64,000 nt of DNA. Origin: Hamiltosporidium tvaerminnensis (Eukaryota; Microsporidia; Dubosqiidae). Below are positions 1 through 9,016 of the stretch, piece after piece. Under the pieces are notes generated by a model. It did not search any database. It was not told the DNA's origin and was given only the letters and a program-made list of their open reading frames with translations. Numbering within the stretch: position 1 is the stretch's first letter; each line of letters begins with the position of its first letter. The position numbers and the translations under genes are program-made. The stretch lies in contig CM061247.1 of the NCBI GenBank assembly GCA_022605425.2, positions 380,001 to 444,000 on the forward strand, written 5' to 3'.

Positions 1-2
1 TA

Positions 3-134
3 AAGTTAATAAAAGGAGGTGAAGTAAAAATTATAAAAGAAGCGGATCATTTTTTGAAACAGAAAAAATACATTAAGAAATTCCTTAATATTATTACAAA
101 AAAAATATCAAGATTAGAGAAAAATACAACTTAA
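3..134 (+). CDS. C-terminal end of an unknown protein, cut by the window edge
   Basis: A reading frame is open from the first bases to a TAA at 132-134 and gives 43 lysine-rich codons with a plausible amphipathic helical character. The 5' part lies outside the window, so neither start nor function can be given. The frame ends about 45 bp before the 3' end of the retrotransposon on the other strand. A 43-codon open frame in such AT-rich DNA is suggestive but not decisive. Confidence 0.35.
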   Translation, partial: KLIKGGEVKIIKEADHFLKQKKYIKKFLNIITKKISRLEKNTT

Positions 135-183
135 GCAATCTATAAACATTGTTGCGAAAGAGGATATTTTTAAAGAACAATAA

Positions 184-728
184 ATTTTTATTTAATAAAA
201 TTCTGGGTTAACAAATTTTTCTCTTTTCTAAATAATTCTTTCCACCATTTAAACCACTTCTACCTCTTCCTCCAGCTCCAACTCTTCATTTGTATTAATT
301 GTTGGTTCCTTTTCTGTGGTTGTACCATCCAAAATAAGGGGTAAAATATTTTTTGTATTTTCCGTTTTAACATCATCTTCCTCGTTGTCTCTTGCTTTAA
401 AAAAGGTGTTGATTGTTTATGCATCTCAGCTCGTAAAACAACACTTAATGATGCTCTCTTCGGCATTTGGTCCAGACTAAAGTCCTCTTCCTCGATCAAA
501 AGAAATTCTTTCGACTGTCTTCTTGAGTACTATGGATTGTATATATGCCTCTACATTCATGGGTATTTGCAGTCTCTTAACATACGTCTTATGGTATTTT
601 GTCACAATACCGTCCCAGTTCATCACATAAGAAATTATCTCTTCACTGCATTTATAAATAAGACCTAACTCATTTGCTAATAGGTCATACTTCCTAAGTT
701 TCTCCGTTTCAACTATTTGAAATGAGTC
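184..728 (-). pseudogene. Retrotransposon protein, C-terminal tail beyond the nonsense codon
   Basis: This DNA continues the endonuclease frame and aligns closely with the intact tail of copy B (45.54-46.09 kb). It carries at least one further break, after which a 79-codon open segment at 260-499 remains in another frame. There is no independent function. The 3' untranslated end of the element lies at about 181-260. Confidence 0.6.
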
Positions 729-2216
729 TTAGGAGGTGATTCTTACTTCAATGAGGGTAATCATATTTCGTTTCTTGTCTAAAACGAATATATCTGGCCT
801 ATTATTTCGAATTTTGACATCAGTTTTTATTCTGGTGTCCACTCTTATCTCTGCATACTCATTATCAAGAATTTCTTGAACTGAGTGACTCCCTATTCGT
901 TTTGAAGACTTAAACTTATATCTATTTAGAAGAAGAAGGTGTAGGCATCTAACCACTTCATTATGCCGTCTAGTGTAATCATGGCCTAGCATTTTTTCAC
1001 ATCTAGTTGCTAGATGATCCACAGTCTTACCAGACTTCCCGCAATGTTGACACACACCATCTGCTCCCCAGAATACATTTCTATCCTGGATATAGCAGAA
1101 CACAGCTTCATTTCGTGGCCTAATATTTCCTCTCTTTAGCCATCTTGAAGAGTCACTAACACTTACAAGCTCATTTTTCCTTGCATTATATAACTTTGAA
1201 TGTAGTTTTCGTTTTTCTATTTCGTTATATAGTTTTGCAAGTTGAGCTTCTTCTAAACTTTTCTTAGTGACTTCTTCTACCAACCTGTACTTTACTTTTA
1301 AGAAGCCTTTTATTAGTGCAAGATGGGTTTTATTATTATTCTCCACCTTGAGGATTGCTGCTCGTCTAGTTGATATTTCTTTACTTTTTTCCAGACAATC
1401 CAAGAGTTGCAGAAGCATGTGTTCGCTTCGCAACTCAACACTATGTGGGCCTCTTCCAAGTTCTGTTCTAGGAAGGTATAGACGCTCTTTACATCCTGGG
1501 CGGAGATGTATTTTATTCTTCACCAACACCGCACGCACTGCATCATCTAACTTAGAGAAGTCAGCCGGTTCTAGTCGAAGTACTCCTATGTGATAGTTTA
1601 GTAAAGAAATTGCATGCTGATTAATGGCTTGAAATAAATTTCTTGCGTTTAATCTCGGGCGACAAAGTCTTTCTACTCGTGCTATAAGTTTAGTCTTTAC
1701 TTCCTCAGATGACTTACTTGTTGGGATTCTTCTGCTATCTTCTATTATTCCAAGGTATTTATAAACACCTATTCCTTCAAGAATAGTAGCAGTATCTTCC
1801 CAACAAGTATCATTTGTGGCTGACTTATCTTTGTTAATTTCCAATCCCATATTATTCATAAACTTTTTAACCTCTTCCGTCATTTCTTCCAATGTTTGGT
1901 CATCTTCGGCAAGGAGCTTAAGATCATCAATAAACAAGAGATGATTAGTAGAATGAGATTCTGCATCTGTTTGTACTGTCACTTTTGTGTATTTTTCATT
2001 AAGCTTTCGGCTTAATGGATCCATACACAACACAAATAACAAAGGTGACAAACTATCTCCTTGTAGAATCCCTCTATCAATCTTCTTGCTCATGATTTTT
2101 TCAGGCCCTACTGATATATCAATTTTCCATTTTGATATAATTACCTTGATAAATTTCAGGATCCAATCAGTTAAATTAAGGTTTATAATACATTGAGTCA
2201 AATAAGCATAATCCAT
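729..2216 (-). pseudogene. Reverse transcriptase core, zinc knuckle and restriction-like endonuclease
   Basis: Visible motifs in order are RGILQGDSLSPLLF (RT motif B), FIDDLKLLA (motif C, the catalytic xxDD), KYLGI (motif D/E region), a CQHC..H..C zinc knuckle (CX2CX7HX4C), and RPDIFVLD followed by LIEV, which fits the PD-(D/E)XK nuclease of R2-like elements. It ends in a TAA at 729-731, where copy B at 46.1 kb has CAA and reads on, so this is a nonsense mutation. The last part of the frame (about 184-728) is still recognisable beyond the stop. Confidence 0.85.
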
Positions 2217-2710
2217 TGAATTATAAGCTTTATAACATATATCCTTGTTGCCTTAAGATTGTTTCCGTATTCTTTATTTAAGGCTATATTCCGTAGAGCC
2301 TGCTCTTTCGCTCCCTGCACACCTCTAACTGCTCCCAACTGGTTCTCTGCAAGCAACCCTCGCCTTTCCACTTCAAGTTGAACGACTTTCGTTACACACT
2401 TAGTCGTTAACTTGTAGAAGTTGGACATACAAGTGATTGGCCTGTAGTCAGAGCCTCTTTGTGGACTTCCTTTCGGTATCAAATACGTAAGCCCGCAGTA
2501 AAACCAATCAGCTTGAGGTGTTCCTTCTAAACATATAACTTTCACAATATCATAAAGATATTTGTGTAGAGTTGTAAGTTTCTTAATGAAAAAATTGTAA
2601 ATACCATCAATTCCAGCAGCTTTCCGATTAGTAAGCCAATTAATGATATTTACAAATTCATCAAATGACGGAAACGTGGTCGGATGATTATCTGATACAA
2701 ATGGAATCAA
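2198..2710 (-). pseudogene. Reverse transcriptase, N-terminal part (fingers)
   Basis: The 170-codon stretch contains typical early RT motifs: a KAAGIDGIYNFFIKK block (motif 1 region), YRPITCMSNFYKL (motif 2) and an ENQLGAVRGVQGAKEQAL block as in R2-type elements. It goes out of frame at about 2245, just before motif A, and coding continues in the next entry. The protein would copy element RNA into the target site by target-primed reverse transcription. Confidence 0.75.
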
Positions 2711-2719
2711 ATAATCATC

Positions 2720-3430
2720 TTACGTGACTGTGTCATCATTTTTGTTCCCCATTGTAGACCTGAAACTCACAATTTCCTCACGACTAACCACATGCTCGAA
2801 TTCTACACGCTCAGATAACCCATGATATAATCGACCCCGGAAAAGCTCAAACATACGATTCTCTCTTCGAAATTGCTTCCTACTTTCATGCATCGTAATT
2901 TTTTTCTCGTACACATTCAAAGACTCATTCTTCTTAACTAAAGCCTCGGAAAGATCAGTTAGACTGCTCAAGTTTAAATTAAACACTCGCATGATTTTCT
3001 TAAGGCTCTTAGTTTCCGAAGTGGAGAGCTTTTCCTGCTTACGAGCTTTCTTGAGAAGATCTTTGGAAAGTACTAACTTAGAAATTTTACTTTCTATGTT
3101 TTCCTTCCAAGCGGATCTAGGCTTTTCTTTACGTGTTGCCTCGTCATAGCATACCTGGGCTGCTTGGATTATACGTGCCACTGCAGTTATCGTCATCGGT
3201 ACGTAAGAATCAGCATACTCACCGATAATTCGATTAATAAGGTCCAAGACTTTACTATCAACCAATTCATTTGGATGTTTTCTAGTTCGGACCACCACTT
3301 TTCCAATTTCCTTCTCCGAGATTCCTTTGATTTTACTCAAAAATTTATCTCTCAGGTTTATGTACTCCGTGGTGTCAGTCAGGGTGCATGGCTCAGTGAG
3401 ACAAGTGGACGATTCTACGTCGCTCTCCAT
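2720..3430 (-). pseudogene. Retrotransposon protein, pre-RT segment
   Basis: This 236-codon stretch is helical and Lys/Glu-rich. It ends at a single TAA (2720-2722), after which the same frame resumes immediately with the RT-proximal segment, so the stop looks like a point mutation. The DNA is recognisable at 54.4-54.6 kb in another copy. It is the conserved linker between the element's N-terminus and its reverse transcriptase domain; I see no zinc finger or DNA-binding motif here. Confidence 0.6.
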
Positions 3431-3560
3431 TCTCTTCTTGCCTTATTTCCCTTTCTGCTTCATTTTGTGCGAGTTTTTAAACGCATCGATATCTAATGTG
3501 CAGCCAAATTTCTCATTATAGTACCTCAGAGTAGCGGACCAGCCATTTCTGGGCATTCTA

Positions 3561-3959
3561 TCAAACCTCTTTTGCACCTAGAATAGCAGATCTAGGCCAT
3601 TTCTGCTCTACGACTGTGACAGTGTCAAGTATTGAGTGCGAAACCATCAGTCGATTCCCTTCTAGAATGCCATCTGTATTAAGGTTTGTCATGCCGTTGA
3701 CTGGTCCAAACGCAGTGACATCGGTACCAGAAGACAAGGGTATAGTGTCAACCAAGCAGACTGGACTAGTCTGGCAACTACTGCTTGGTGGTTGGTGGGT
3801 GGTGTTATGGAAGGTCGGTAGAGGTGTAAGTCTCTCGGATAACATTGCTCCATCTACATTACACATCAAAATCTCTCCTGCGCTGTTCTCCAAGTTGTTT
3901 ACAGCCTTTATTTTTTTATTTCTTATGTTTTCGCTGTCTACTTTTTTCCTTCTACCCAT
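3561..3959 (-). pseudogene. Retrotransposon protein, N-terminal fragment
   Basis: A 132-codon open stretch starts with ATG at 3959 and a basic MGRRKK motif, then runs into a Ser/Thr/Pro-rich low-complexity region. Its DNA aligns by eye with degraded copies at 56.1-56.46 kb and 18.6-18.96 kb, which supports it as the beginning of the retroelement protein rather than a separate gene. Downstream coding continues in another frame, so a shift lies between about 3430 and 3561. No catalytic motif is visible. Confidence 0.6.
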
Positions 3960-4030
3960 AATCCGTAATAAGTCATTTGCTTATTAAAATATTTAAAAAA
4001 AATAATAATTTCAAACATTTATTCCCTTCA

Positions 4031-5683
4031 ATGAGTGTAAATATTTTTTATGCCACGGAAACGAATAAGTCTTTAAAATATGCCATCAAACTTAGCAATG
4101 CACTTATTTCAAAAAATATTGACGTTGGTGTTCATTCTTTTGATGATTATTTTTATTCTGAAATTGCATTATTTATAACTTCCACATTTTATGATGGCCA
4201 AGTTCCAAAAAACGGGCGTGTTTTTTTTAAAAAATTAAAAATTGCAGCTAAAAATAATGATTTGGAATTCAAACCACCCAAATTTTTTGCCATATTTGGT
4301 TTGGGAAGTACAGCTTATCTCTCACTTTTCAATTTAGTTGCAAAACAAATATACGGATATTTAATCACTCTTAATTCCATCTCAATGTTATCACCCGTTT
4401 ATTCAGACGAATATGGAGATATGGAGGCTGTTTTTGACAATTGGGTATCGAATGTATGTGATTCTTTAACCAACAATAATTATCAAACCAATCAAAATCC
4501 TAAATCATCCGAAATAATTGATACTAATAACAAACCCGATGTTTCGGATATCGAAGATCTTTCTCTGATGCTTACACCTTCACTTTCAAAAAATTTAAAA
4601 AAGCAAGGCTATTCACTGGTAGGGACACATTCTGCAGTTAAACTTTGTAGATGGACTAAAAGTATGTTAAAAGGCAGAGGCGGATGCTATAAAAATACAT
4701 TTTATGGCATAATTTCTTCTTCATGTATGGAAGCAACACCAAATTTGGCTTGTGCTAACAAATGTGTTTTTTGTTGGCGACATTATACGAATCCTGTTGG
4801 CACTAAATGGAGATGGAATGCAGATGAACCAGATAAAATTTTAAAAGGAATGTTAGAAGAACAAAATAAATTAATTAATTCGGTTATTAATGGAGTTAAA
4901 ACCGAAATTAATAAGTTTAAAGGAGTAAAGCATTGTGCTTTATCATTAGTAGGCGAACCGGTTATGTATGTTCATATCAATAAATTAATAGAATTATTTC
5001 ACAAAGAAAAAATTTCTACCTTTCTTGTTACTAATGGCCAATTTCCAGATCAAATGCGCGCATTGAAAGATGTAACACAACTTTATCTAAGTATTGATGC
5101 TGGCGATCCGGTGAGCTTAAGAGAAATAGGAAGGCCTCTTTTTACCGATTACTGGGAAAGATTGTTAGAATGTATTGACATTCTTAAAGAAAAAAGAGGC
5201 AGAACTGTTTTTAGATTAACTTTGGTCAAAGGAATTAATGATGAGACAACAGATAGCAATAAAGAAGAGCAAGAACGAAATGAAAATATTCTAGGTGGTT
5301 ATATATCACTGATAAAAAGAGGTACACCAGATTTTGTCGAAATTAAAGGTGTAACATTTTGTGGATGGACACAGGATTCTGGATTAAGTATGAAGAACGT
5401 TCCATACCATAATGATGTTATAAATTTTGCCATTCAATTGATTAATGGACTTGAAGGTTATGAAATTGCATGCGAGCATGAGCATTCGTGCTGTATATTG
5501 ATCGCAAATACTAAATATAAAAAAAATCAAAAGTGGTATACCTGGATTAATTTTGATAAATTTAATGAAGATTTGCAAGGAATCGAATATTCATGCGAGA
5601 CGCCTGACTGGGCTTTATTTGGATCGAGAGAAAAGGGGTTTAACCCAAATGAAACGAGATATCAAAGAAAAAAAATCAAATAA
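4031..5683 (+). CDS. TYW1: TYW1: S-adenosylmethionine-dependent tRNA 4-demethylwyosine synthase
   Basis: TYW1 converts N1-methylguanosine 37 of tRNA-Phe to 4-demethylwyosine, the second step of wybutosine synthesis, using SAM, an iron-sulfur cluster and pyruvate. The first ATG at 4031 gives 550 residues; an upstream TTG is less likely. Residues 1-145 are a flavodoxin-like domain (NIFYATETN at the start, FGLGSTAY near 90). The radical SAM domain follows, with the cluster-binding cysteines C241, C245 and C248 (CANKCVFCW) and the family block GEPVMY. This two-domain arrangement is the eukaryotic form; archaeal enzymes lack the flavodoxin domain. The gene is intact, diverges from copy A of the retroelement and is only about 60 bp from it. 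Confidence 0.95.
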   Translation: MSVNIFYATETNKSLKYAIKLSNALISKNIDVGVHSFDDYFYSEIALFITSTFYDGQVPKNGRVFFKKLKIAAKNNDLEFKPPKFFAIFGLGSTAYLSLFNLVAKQIYGYLITLNSISMLSPVYSDEYGDMEAVFDNWVSNVCDSLTNNNYQTNQNPKSSEIIDTNNKPDVSDIEDLSLMLTPSLSKNLKKQGYSLVGTHSAVKLCRWTKSMLKGRGGCYKNTFYGIISSSCMEATPNLACANKCVFCWRHYTNPVGTKWRWNADEPDKILKGMLEEQNKLINSVINGVKTEINKFKGVKHCALSLVGEPVMYVHINKLIELFHKEKISTFLVTNGQFPDQMRALKDVTQLYLSIDAGDPVSLREIGRPLFTDYWERLLECIDILKEKRGRTVFRLTLVKGINDETTDSNKEEQERNENILGGYISLIKRGTPDFVEIKGVTFCGWTQDSGLSMKNVPYHNDVINFAIQLINGLEGYEIACEHEHSCCILIANTKYKKNQKWYTWINFDKFNEDLQGIEYSCETPDWALFGSREKGFNPNETRYQRKKIK

Positions 5684-6645
5684 AATAATTTCATCTTGTT
5701 TTGTCTTTTATTTATTTTTGATATATTAAGGGTTTTGCAAGTCCTATTATAAATACTCAAGTTTGTATTCTGAGCAAATTAATTATATTATATTTAGATT
5801 CGAATTTATTTTTTTTCCAAAAGTTTTAAAATTATATATTTAGAAAAAAAATGTGAAAACCGGTATATCACAAAGTATATGTATATATATATGTATTAAG
5901 AAGCCTTGAAGTTTAAAGGCTTATTAAATCTAATACCATTGTTTTATTTTTATTTTTTTATTTGTGTTTCTGGCATAAAGCCTATTCATTTTTTTAAGCG
6001 AATTTATTATCTATATCAAAAATTCTTAACAGGGGGTGGGGGTGAAAGAAGAAATTTTTAGGGGTGCGGAACATATTTTTTGCAGTGCGATAGAACCCCC
6101 TGTCTAAAGCTTAAGCTCATACAGAAATTTTTTTCATGGGTTTTTTGTAAAAAAATAAAACAACAAATTTTTAAAAATCGAAACATTTTTTCATTGGTAA
6201 TGCAGAGCTAATTTGCAGATTCAAAGGGTTGCGGCCCACTTAAAAGGCTAAGAACAACTGATATATATACCCTTAGATATTAAAACCTTCTAGCCGCGGT
6301 GGTAGCTTCCAATATATTTAAAATGATATGTGAGTTTATTTAACGGCAAATATATTATATTTTGGTTTCATTGTGATAATGTAGTGACTTTAAATGGTTG
6401 AGAGTTGTTATGTAAATTATAACCGATTAGCTAAGTAAACTAGTGGGTATATAGAATAATAGATTTGACTAGTGTTAAGCATTTGTTTTTAGAATATCTT
6501 TAGTTGTTATAGATCTATTTATTGTAGATAATAAATAAAGTGAAGGTAAATCAAATAAAATAAAACAATAAGATTATAAATATATAAGTTGGAATCGTAT
6601 TTGGAAAAAACAAAGGTGTCAGTACTTCAATCGACCTGTAAGACC
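5684..6645 (+). other. Intergenic, no gene seen
   Basis: AT-rich spacer without a credible reading frame. It contains a G-rich hairpin-like segment at 6032-6104 (listed separately) and scattered GC-richer pieces at 6220-6310 that look like decayed repeat DNA but that I could not assign. Confidence 0.5.
6032..6104. repeat. Short inverted-repeat element (possible MITE remnant)
   Basis: The 73-bp segment starts with CAGGGGGTGGGGGTG and ends with ACCCCCTG, giving an 8-bp perfect terminal inverted repeat. The ends resemble hAT-type termini (CAGGGGT...), which is only an inference from their appearance. No transposase is nearby and no target duplication was confirmed. Confidence 0.35.
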
Positions 6646-6649
6646 TTAC

Positions 6650-7330
6650 CTAAAAAAATTATAAACTCGATGTAAGAAAATGCATGGTCATTACTACACT
6701 AGACGACATAATGAGGTTTTAAGATGCATACACTTACTCCTACTAAATAGATATAAGTTCAAGTCCTTAAAACGAATTAGGAGTCACTCAATTCAAGAAA
6801 TTATTTAAAATGAGCATTCGAAAATAAGAGTATTGACCCTGCAAAAAATATGATATCAAAATTTAAAATAATAAACCTGATATATATTTTGGATAAGAAA
6901 AAAACAAGGTAACACTCAATGAACTATAAATTATTTCCCAAGATTCTCTTCAAATAGTTGAAAGATCGAACGCAAGCAGTATTTTCGATAAAGTAATGAC
7001 TTAAGTCTTAAGTCTCAATTATAAGTGGAGTGTTGAGATACTTCCTATGTATAACCTGGTTAAGGATAGAGACAGAAACGACAAGAAATACCTTAGAAGA
7101 CTTCAAATGCCTTTGAATTCAAAGACTCAAATTCTGTATATAAAGCACAAGAAGACAGTCTAAACAATTTCTTTTGGTCTACTAAGAGAAATTGAGTTTA
7201 GAAAAATACCGAAGAGTATTAGGCAATGACATCGTTAAGTACTAGCAAGAAAGCCGAGATGCATGAGGAACCAACATCCCCTTTAAAACAAGCGAGTAAC
7301 GAGAAATATTGGGTTTAACACGTAAAAACA
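6650..7330 (+). mobile_element. Retrotransposon remnant, endonuclease/3' end, plus orientation
   Basis: By eye this matches the last third of copy A on the opposite strand: the zinc-knuckle-to-endonuclease DNA (CACTAGACGACATAATGAGG at about 6700) through to a decayed 3' end near 7320. Frequent indels and stops make it non-coding. It is one of few copies in plus orientation in this window. Confidence 0.7.
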
Positions 7331-7750
7331 AAAGATAAAATACACTTTATCTTATATAAAGAATCACAATAATAGAGTCGAGAATATATATAACGATGAG
7401 TCGGACTTGGAAGAGGAAACGCACGTTACCCTAGAGGTATATGAATATATATAAAAGATTGGGATTATATTTTAAACTCGGAATTTTGTTGCAAAAAAAT
7501 GTCAGACATAATCCTTCTTTTGAAATTTTTATCTAAATTTAAAAAACTATTTTAAAAGGAAAAAAAAATTTCAAACCTTTCATTCGTTTAATAAAAATAA
7601 AAATTAGATTGAAATATAGAGGAAATAAAACAATGTAAGATCTTTTTTAATAAAAAGTATTAAATATGTTTTATATTTTGTGTCTTTTTTTCTCGATTTA
7701 AATTTTTGAAAAATAATTTCAGATTTTGCTAATTATTTTTTTCCAAACCC

Positions 7751-8719
7751 ATGAACAAAGAATATCTTGCTACACTGCCAATGGAACAACGTAGAGCCAT
7801 TGAAAAGGCTTATATTTCAGTTGTTAATAAAGAAATTTCACCATCCGAATTTTTCAATTATTGTAAAGAAATTCTTGGTTCGATGAAATATTCACTGTTA
7901 TTTTATAATAAACCATTAGAAGAAAGTCCTTCTACGCCTAAACAATCAACAAGAGAACATAATAATAATGGTTCAGCTGATTTAAAGACAGAACATCTAC
8001 AAGATATCATTCAATACACAGGTGTCGATTTAAAAGAAGAAGAAGAAAAGATTTTTAAAGATAGTGAGCATAATATAGGAAATTCTTATGTTCAAGATGA
8101 AGATAAACGTAATAAAATGGAAAGCTTATTAAATCTTGATTTATTTATAGAATTTATAAAAAAGATATGTGCCTTGAGGAATATTAGTATTGATAATGAC
8201 TGTTTATATGTTTTATTTATGGCACTTAAAAGAAAATTATTAGAATTATTAGAAAAAATGGAAGAAGTTAGTAAATTTAGAGTTGATTCTACCCGAGGTG
8301 AATTTATTATTAGAATCGAAAATGATATTCGAAGACAACTTTGGTTTTTAGAAGAAAAAGAAAAAAAAGAAATGGAAAAATTAAAAATTAAAAAATTTGA
8401 AAGTGAAGACGAAGGAAGAAAAAGAGTAAAAAGAACAATTCAAGAAAGAGAAGATTTATTGATTAAAAAAAGACTTTCTAACAATGTTGCTCTTGCAGCA
8501 TTAGGAGGACAACAAAAAAGTTGGATGAATGTTGAAAATATTCCGATTTCAAAAGAAAAAGAATCACCTCTTCAATCTCTTTATTCACCGTTTGATGAAA
8601 AAGAACAAGAAAGAAAAATCTCAATGAGAAGCATAACAATGTCAGATTTTCTTTATGTTTTAGAACATGACAAAAGATATAATAAGTCTATTTTTACAAT
8701 TCAACAATATTTTTTATGA
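7751..8719 (+). CDS. TAF4: TAF4-like subunit of TFIID
   Basis: TAF4 is a core TFIID subunit that pairs with TAF12 through a histone fold. The 322-residue protein is much shorter than animal or yeast TAF4. Residues 125-175 form a histone-fold-like helical region (LNLDLFIEFIKKIC onward). They are followed by the family signature NDIRRQLWFLEEKEKKEME (191-209), a charged helix, and a terminal block NNVALAALGG (244-253), equivalent to the conserved ALAAIG motif of TAF4. Residues 1-55 resemble the RST domain found in TAF4 of plants and protists, a weaker call. The start is the first ATG after a stop-rich spacer. The gene is intact and codon use matches its neighbours. Confidence 0.82.
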   Translation: MNKEYLATLPMEQRRAIEKAYISVVNKEISPSEFFNYCKEILGSMKYSLLFYNKPLEESPSTPKQSTREHNNNGSADLKTEHLQDIIQYTGVDLKEEEEKIFKDSEHNIGNSYVQDEDKRNKMESLLNLDLFIEFIKKICALRNISIDNDCLYVLFMALKRKLLELLEKMEEVSKFRVDSTRGEFIIRIENDIRRQLWFLEEKEKKEMEKLKIKKFESEDEGRKRVKRTIQEREDLLIKKRLSNNVALAALGGQQKSWMNVENIPISKEKESPLQSLYSPFDEKEQERKISMRSITMSDFLYVLEHDKRYNKSIFTIQQYFL

Positions 8720-9016
8720 TTCTCAAATATTTCTATATAAAAGTTTTTATTTGTCATTCAAATTTAGTTTTGTATTTTTAATGAGTTTTTAATTTAATTT
8801 ATATATTTTTAAAAAAATATTTTTTCTACGAGGAAATTCGCGGAATTTAATTATTATTCGTTTTATAAAGGTGATATTAGAAGAAATCTTAATCATGAAC
8901 AAAATACAATACAATAACATTTTAGTTGAATTTTAATACAGTTAGTGTTCTAGATTTTAAATAAAAGACCAAATTATTTTCATATCAAGTTTTTAAAGAG
9001 TATAGAATTAAATCGT
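8720..9016 (+). other. Short intergenic spacer between convergent genes
   Basis: AT-rich DNA between the 3' ends of the TAF4-like and VPS34-like genes. I see no gene, repeat or clear structured terminator. Confidence 0.5.

Larger units (their letters stand above)
181..3970 (-). mobile_element. Non-LTR retrotransposon with restriction-like endonuclease, copy A (near full length, inactivated)
   Basis: Read on the minus strand this 3.8-kb element encodes, in order, an N-terminal segment, a reverse transcriptase, a CX2CX7HX4C zinc knuckle and a PD-(D/E)XK-type endonuclease. That order is typical of the early-branching R2/R4/NeSL type of non-LTR element. The frame is broken by stops near 3561, 2720 and 729 and by shifts near 3500 and 2245, so this copy cannot make a full protein. 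The 3' end (TTTATTTAATAAAATTCTG, about 185-205) recurs at about 37.05, 45.54 and 60.93 kb. Its base composition is richer in GC than the surrounding spacers. Ends were judged by comparison with the other copies. Confidence 0.88.
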
